Source: Peribacillus kribbensis DSM 17871 (GTDB lineage Bacteria > Bacillota > Bacilli > Bacillales > DSM-1321). Taken from it: a DNA stretch of 64,000 bases. Below, one piece after another: positions 60,293-64,000 of the stretch (positions within the stretch are counted from its first letter, which is position 1; every line of letters starts with the position of its first letter). The stretch is taken from contig NZ_KE387242.1 of the NCBI RefSeq assembly GCF_000430765.1, forward strand, positions 186,001 to 250,000. Direction: 5' to 3'. The notes beneath the pieces were generated by a model. The model saw only the letters and a list, made by a program, of their open reading frames with translations. It was not told where the DNA came from and ran no database searches. Both the position numbers and the translations under genes were made by a program.

Positions 60293-61351
60293 ATGGATTT
60301 ACTAAGAGAATTAACGGAAACCAATGCTGCGCCGGGTTTTGAAAAGCCGATACGGAAGATTATGGAACGGGAGCTTAAGCAGACGGGTGCCAATCTTGTG
60401 TATGATCATCTGGGCAGCGTTTTTGGGGAGAAGCAGGGCTCGGGTGACGGCCCTAAGATTCTGCTTGCCGGACATATGGATGAAGTGGCTTTTATGGTCA
60501 GCGAGATTACGAAGAACGGATATTTACGGTTTGTGAGCCTTGGCGGCTGGTGGGATCAGGTCCTGCTTTCACAGCGAGTCAAGGTGCTGGCTGGACAAAA
60601 AGAATATACAGGCGTAGTTGGCTCGAAACCGCCGCATATTCTTCAGCCGGAAGAGCGGAAGAAAGTGTATCCGATGCGGGAAATGTTCATTGACGTCGGT
60701 GCGAAAGATGAGGAGCAGGTCCGGGAATGGGGAATCAAGGTGGGGGATCCGATCATGCCGATCTGCCCATTTGAGCTGCTTCCGGATGGTGATACGATTT
60801 TGGCAAAAGCTCTTGATAACCGGGTGGGATGCTATATAGCTCTGGAGGTGATGAAGGAGATCAAAGGGACGACTCATTCTTCCACCGTCTACTCAGGAGC
60901 CACCGTCCAGGAAGAAGTAGGGCTGCGCGGAGCCGCCACAGCGCCTTATGTTATGGAGCCGGAGCTTGCGGTAGCCATGGATGTGGGCATTGCCCAGGAC
61001 GGCCCCGGTGATAATACGAATAAACCGAAGCTTGGGAAAGGTGCTTTGATTACCTTTCTTGATTCCTCCATGGTTCCGCATACAGGTCTGCGTAATTTTA
61101 TGATTGATGTGGCAGAAAAAAATCAGATACCCTACCAGGTAGACGTCATGCTCGGCGGCGGGACGGATGCAGGCCGTTTTCATTTGTTCAAAAGGGGAGT
61201 TCCGTCCATCGTGGTTGGAGTTCCTGCTCGATATATTCACAGCCATGTTTCCATGGTGAGTAAAAAGGATCTGGATCATGCGGTCAAATTATTGGCAGCT
61301 TTTATTAAGGCCATGGACAGGCAGGCGTATAATCAGATTCTGGATATTTGA
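60293..61351 (+). CDS. M42-family metallo-aminopeptidase
   Basis: A 352-residue co-catalytic zinc peptidase. Metal and catalytic motifs are AGHMDEVAFMV (His, Asp), DNRVGCYIALEV (Asp bridging), the TVQEEVGLRGA Glu pair, VAMDVGIAQD and the final RYIHSHVSMV His. M42 enzymes form large tetrahedral dodecamers that trim peptides in the cytoplasm. It resembles B. subtilis YtoP and YsdC. AAGGTGATATAG precedes the ATG. Confidence 0.92.
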   Translation: MDLLRELTETNAAPGFEKPIRKIMERELKQTGANLVYDHLGSVFGEKQGSGDGPKILLAGHMDEVAFMVSEITKNGYLRFVSLGGWWDQVLLSQRVKVLAGQKEYTGVVGSKPPHILQPEERKKVYPMREMFIDVGAKDEEQVREWGIKVGDPIMPICPFELLPDGDTILAKALDNRVGCYIALEVMKEIKGTTHSSTVYSGATVQEEVGLRGAATAPYVMEPELAVAMDVGIAQDGPGDNTNKPKLGKGALITFLDSSMVPHTGLRNFMIDVAEKNQIPYQVDVMLGGGTDAGRFHLFKRGVPSIVVGVPARYIHSHVSMVSKKDLDHAVKLLAAFIKAMDRQAYNQILDI

Positions 61352-61398
61352 AAAATAGGGGTCTGATTCCCCAATACCATAAAAATGGAAGTACAGAA

Positions 61399-61424
61399 GG
61401 GCTGAATGTCAGCCCTTTTTTTCT
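61399..61424 (+). terminator. Terminator of the M42 gene
   Basis: The stem GGGCTGA / TCAGCCC is followed by TTTTTTTC. Confidence 0.85.
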
Positions 61425-61438
61425 TACTGTAAGTCTAG

Positions 61439-61467
61439 TTGACAATATACCCGGGTGGGTATATTAT
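61439..61467 (+). promoter_or_regulatory. Promoter with embedded CstR/CsoR operator
   Basis: TTGACA and TATTAT are separated by 17 bases, and the spacer is filled by the inverted repeat ATATACCCGGGTGGGTATAT (61445-61464). ATACCC/GGGTAT half-sites are typical of CsoR/CstR-family operators, so the CsoR-type protein encoded in this operon should repress its own promoter. Confidence 0.8.
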
Positions 61468-61498
61468 GAGTGCATATCATCTTAGGGGTTGATCACTG

Positions 61499-61828
61499 AT
61501 GTATATAATCATTATGATACTGGTCATTTTGGCCGTGATGCTTTATAGACGCTGCTTTCCTGTATATGGGGTGCCTCATAAAGCAATAGAAGGCAAGAAG
61601 AAATACCAAAAGGCCGTTATTTTAGACCTCCGGGATTATAATATCTCTTATAAGAATGAGGTAGAAGGATCCGTCGCTCTGCCTATCGCCTATTTGAACC
61701 GGAACTTTGGGGACATCACAAGCAGATGCGTACATATTATTGTGTCGGACAGGCTTGAACGGAATCTTGGTGTAAGGATTTTGCGGAATAAAGGATTTCG
61801 TGTTATTGGGTTCACGATCCTGCCATAA
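61499..61828 (+). CDS. Membrane-anchored rhodanese-like protein lacking the active Cys
   Basis: A 109-residue protein: one N-terminal helix (MYIIIMILVILAVMLY), then a rhodanese fold (KAVILDLRDYNISYKNEVEG, SVALPIAYL, RVIGF). At the place of the persulfide-forming Cys, the loop reads IIVSDRLERN, with Ser instead. It is therefore probably not a sulfurtransferase, but a binding or structural protein. It is first in an operon behind a CstR operator. No strong binding site is seen. Confidence 0.7.
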   Translation: MYIIIMILVILAVMLYRRCFPVYGVPHKAIEGKKKYQKAVILDLRDYNISYKNEVEGSVALPIAYLNRNFGDITSRCVHIIVSDRLERNLGVRILRNKGFRVIGFTILP

Positions 61829-61849
61829 ATAAGAGAAAGAGGAGTTATC

Positions 61850-62110
61850 ATGAAGTATGATGATCAGACGAAAAACCGGGTCAAACGGATTGAAGGGCAG
61901 TTAAGAGGAATATTAAAGATGATGGAGGACGACAAGGATTGCAAAGATGTTGTCACTCAGCTGTCAGCCGCGAGAACAGCCATTGACCGCACCCTGGGCC
62001 TTGTAGTCAGTTCGAATCTTGTGGACTGTGTGCGTCTTGCCATGGAAGAAGGACAAGAGGCAGATGAACTCGTGAAGCAGGCAGTCAACCTGCTTGTGAA
62101 AAGCAGATAA
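61850..62110 (+). CDS. cstR: CsoR-family persulfide-sensing repressor (CstR-like)
   Basis: An 86-residue all-helical repressor of the DUF156 family (TKNRVKRIEGQLRGILKMM). Cys31 and Cys60 are present, but the copper-binding His of CsoR (four residues before the second Cys) is Asn56. This is the pattern of CstR, which reacts with persulfides, rather than of a copper sensor. Flanking operators fit. GAAAGAGGAGTTATC precedes the ATG. Confidence 0.85.
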   Translation: MKYDDQTKNRVKRIEGQLRGILKMMEDDKDCKDVVTQLSAARTAIDRTLGLVVSSNLVDCVRLAMEEGQEADELVKQAVNLLVKSR

Positions 62111-62118
62111 TTTCGGGA

Positions 62119-62163
62119 TTGACATCCCGGACTGCGCGTTTTAATATCCTCCCATGGGTATAT
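62119..62163 (+). promoter_or_regulatory. Second promoter with CstR-type operator
   Basis: TTGACA (62119-62124) and TAATAT (62142-62147) are 17 bases apart. The imperfect repeat ATATCCTCCCATGGGTATAT (62144-62163) overlaps the -10 and mirrors the first operator. It would drive the broken tusA gene. Confidence 0.7.
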
Positions 62164-62188
62164 TAAAAATTTAAAAGAGGCTGCAGCA

Positions 62189-62400
62189 ATGAATGCAGAT
62201 AAATTAGTAGACGCAAAAGGTCTTGCCTGCCCAATGCCGATTGTACGAACCAAAAAGGCGATGAATTGAACTGGAAAGCGGGCAGTTGCTCGAGGTGCAT
62301 GCCACTGATAAGGGTTCTGAAGCAGACTTGACCGCATCTTATATAACTACATTTTCGAGCAGCCGGAGGGCTGTTTTATTTTTGTTATGGAAATAATAAT
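62189..62400 (+). pseudogene. tusA: Frameshifted tusA-type sulfurtransferase gene
   Basis: The start MNADKLVDAKGLACPMPIVR with the catalytic Cys14 (CPMPI motif) is intact, and AAAGAGG precedes the ATG. An extra T near 62266 gives a stop after 23 codons; in the next frame the protein continues LESGQLLEVHATDKGSEADL and then loses the normal C-terminus. The gene cannot make a full TusA protein. Confidence 0.75.
62358..62384 (+). terminator. Terminator of the CstR regulon unit
   Basis: The stem GCAGCC / GGCTGT with a short GGAG loop is followed by TTTATTTTTG. Confidence 0.65.
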
Positions 62401-62423
62401 CTAGAAATTGTACAAACGCTATT

Positions 62424-63071
62424 TCATCTGAATTTTCGTTTTCTCATCCACTGGGTCGCCACCCATTTTTCTCCTTCAATGACAGGTGAACCGCCATGCA
62501 GAGTCAGCTCATTTAACGATTGTTCCCGATAAAAATATTCAAAATACACGGCCATTCCTTTTTGGGGTATAACAGAAAAATTCAATTTAGGGAAAACGGT
62601 TTCTCCTCCCTCTGTAACATCATTAAGATACATAATGAGTGTACTGATTCGATTATTTTCAGAGGCCCGGCTGCTTGGAGAAAAGTAATCGAAATGGGGC
62701 TTATATTCCTGGCCAGGGCTGTATTTTAAGATTTGCAGACCATCTCCATGTTCAATGGGAATGCCCATGATGGTTGAGATTCTTTTTTCAATTCTTGCAA
62801 TGATAGGATTTTCGCTTTCTTCAAAGAACATCCCGCTGCTGGTCCGCATGTCATCTACACTCCGCCCAGCCCCAATTTTTGAACGCTGAAGTCGGTTGTC
62901 CGATAATTGGATCAATTCATCGCATTCTTCCTCACTCAGGACATTTCCTAAAACCGCAATAAATGGATTTTCAAGCTTTGCTACAATCTTTATTTCCCTG
63001 TCCGCTGTCTTGATGATGGGTCCTTGATGATTAAATATGGTTTGCTCTTTATTCAAAGTATCCATTGCCAT
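62424..63071 (-). CDS. Prolyl 4-hydroxylase-type 2OG-Fe(II) dioxygenase
   Basis: A 215-residue dioxygenase very similar to Bacillus anthracis P4H. Iron ligands are His126, Asp128 (HFDYF) and His192 (LHGG), and the 2-oxoglutarate-binding Lys is Lys202. The NNRISTLIMYLNDV and GGETVFPKLN motifs are typical. It should hydroxylate proline in target proteins such as collagen-like spore proteins or translation factors. The start is uncertain among ATG 63071, 63065 and 63107; the first gives a length close to the known enzyme. Confidence 0.88.
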   Translation of the reverse strand: MAMDTLNKEQTIFNHQGPIIKTADREIKIVAKLENPFIAVLGNVLSEEECDELIQLSDNRLQRSKIGAGRSVDDMRTSSGMFFEESENPIIARIEKRISTIMGIPIEHGDGLQILKYSPGQEYKPHFDYFSPSSRASENNRISTLIMYLNDVTEGGETVFPKLNFSVIPQKGMAVYFEYFYREQSLNELTLHGGSPVIEGEKWVATQWMRKRKFR

Positions 63072-63245
63072 CACTTCATCAACCCCTATAAAACACAGTT
63101 TCATCATTCGTTTTTTTATGATGATAATACAATTATACCATAGATGTTAAAATTTTCTGAATAATAAAAGTGGTTTCACATGCTTGGCTTTTTTGTGTTA
63201 AATTAGCAGATAATAAAACATCATTTAGTAAGAAGGAGTTAGGTC

Positions 63246-64000
63246 ATGGAGCGCTTTTCAAAAATAAAGCAAGAATTGGCACATTATGATCAGGAACAGG
63301 TACTTGCCTTTTGGGAAGAGCTTTCTGAACAAGAACAACATCATCTGTTAGATGACATTGAGAGGGTAAACCTGGCTGAAATCAGCATCATCTCGAGAAA
63401 GCTTCTTTCCAATCATTCCCCAGAACGGAACAACATCAGGGGGGTTCCTTATGATAAATTAGAGGATTTTACAGAAACACAGTTACATAGATATAAAGAA
63501 AGAGGGCTGGAGTTAATCAGAAGAGGCAGGGTGGCAGTTGTTCTTCTCGCCGGCGGCCAAGGGACAAGGCTTGGGCATGAGGGACCAAAGGGGACATTTG
63601 ATATCGGACTGCCGGGGCATGAGTCCTTATTTGAGCTGCAGGCAAAAGCGCTCCTAAAGCTTTGCAAGAAAACTGGCTGCAGGATTCCCTGGTATATCAT
63701 GACGAGCCCCGCCAATGATTGGGATACTAAAGATTTTTTCAAAAAACATGGATACTTCGGCTTCTATCCAGACGATATCATGTTCTTTTTACAGGATACT
63801 GTACCTACACTGAATTCGGCGGGAAAACTGATGCTGAAAACAAAGTCGAGCCTCTCGCGTTCACCGAATGGGAACGGCGGGGTATTCCCGGCTTTGAAAT
63901 CTAGTGGTGCTTTGGACGACATGGAACAGAGGGGGGTAAAATGGCTCTTTCAGTATAATGTCGATAACGCCATGATTAAACTGGCGGATCCGGTTTTTGT
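63246..64000 (+). CDS. UDP-sugar pyrophosphorylase (UDPGP/AGX family), 5' part
   Basis: The frame stays open to the window end (251 codons). After a helical N-terminus comes the nucleotide-binding signature VVLLAGGQGTRLGHEGPKGT, then LFELQAKALLKL, WYIMTSPAND and GNGGVFPALKSSGALDDM. This is the eukaryote-like UDP-N-acetylglucosamine (or UDP-glucose) pyrophosphorylase family, different from GlmU and GalU. AAGAAGGAGTTAGGTC precedes the ATG. Confidence 0.88.
   Translation, partial: MERFSKIKQELAHYDQEQVLAFWEELSEQEQHHLLDDIERVNLAEISIISRKLLSNHSPERNNIRGVPYDKLEDFTETQLHRYKERGLELIRRGRVAVVLLAGGQGTRLGHEGPKGTFDIGLPGHESLFELQAKALLKLCKKTGCRIPWYIMTSPANDWDTKDFFKKHGYFGFYPDDIMFFLQDTVPTLNSAGKLMLKTKSSLSRSPNGNGGVFPALKSSGALDDMEQRGVKWLFQYNVDNAMIKLADPVF

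Overview
The window reads as a chromosomal segment of a spore-forming, Bacillus-like member of the Bacillaceae. Many genes have recognisable Bacillus subtilis counterparts in the same arrangement (yoaS-yozG-yoaT, ydeC/ydeD, adhR/adhA, yfmQ, yvbW, a yjcZ-type sporulation peptide). Ribosome binding sites are strong AGGAGG types, TTG and GTG starts are common, and intrinsic terminators are abundant. I see no rRNA, tRNA, prophage, insertion sequence or CRISPR array. This is ordinary chromosome carrying many small genes, decayed genes and short dispersed repeats.

Layout. 0-10 kb: the 3' part of a flavin monooxygenase with a Dabb protein, a YjcZ peptide, a DUF1835/DUF3658 protein, YfmQ, a leucine-type T-box leader driving an amino acid permease, a lipoprotein, a dead GntR/UTRA regulator, an L,D-transpeptidase and an HExxH metallopeptidase. 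10-20 kb: a Bcr/CflA efflux pump, a short secreted peptide, AdhR/AdhA with a MerR-type promoter, an ABC ATPase, a DUF3888 protein, a beta-propeller protein and a 1003-residue secreted multidomain protein. 20-31 kb: small membrane proteins and lipoproteins, a kinase-like phosphotransferase, DUF421, YdeI, TerC, a gamma-carbonic-anhydrase-like protein, the yoaS-yozG-yoaT group, UppP, GNAT and SnoaL-like proteins. 31-42.7 kb: a zinc-ribbon HtrA-like protease with tandem repeats, a LysR regulator with a MetE-like methyltransferase, a frameshifted ferritin-like gene, a GSDH-family sugar dehydrogenase, two glycosyltransferases, and AraC/EamA (ydeC/ydeD). 42.9-46.8 kb: a type VII MntA-HepT toxin-antitoxin pair followed by small genes. 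47-49.8 kb: the dhaKLM dihydroxyacetone kinase operon and a HIT protein. 51.5-54.7 kb: an eroded sugar or hexuronate catabolic cluster (broken ThuA, intact Gfo/Idh, only the 3' ends of uxuA and uxuB). 54.7-64 kb: a BCCT transporter, a PfkB kinase, an M42 aminopeptidase, a CstR-type persulfide regulon with a broken tusA, a prolyl-4-hydroxylase and the start of a UDP-sugar pyrophosphorylase.

The most notable non-gene signal is a family of about 190-bp intergenic repeats. Each copy has four short palindromes of the type AAGGGGANAAATTCCCCTT. There are three copies (6.4, 26.4 and 54.0 kb), the middle one inverted. A second repeat type (51-bp tandem units at 22.9 kb, related units at 53.8 kb) and two internally deleted copies of a GC-rich Bacillaceae repeat (19.5 and 45.3 kb) are also present. 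One copy each of the first two types lies between the truncated uxuA and uxuB genes, so they may mark a deletion scar.

All family assignments are from reading translated sequence by eye. No database search was run.
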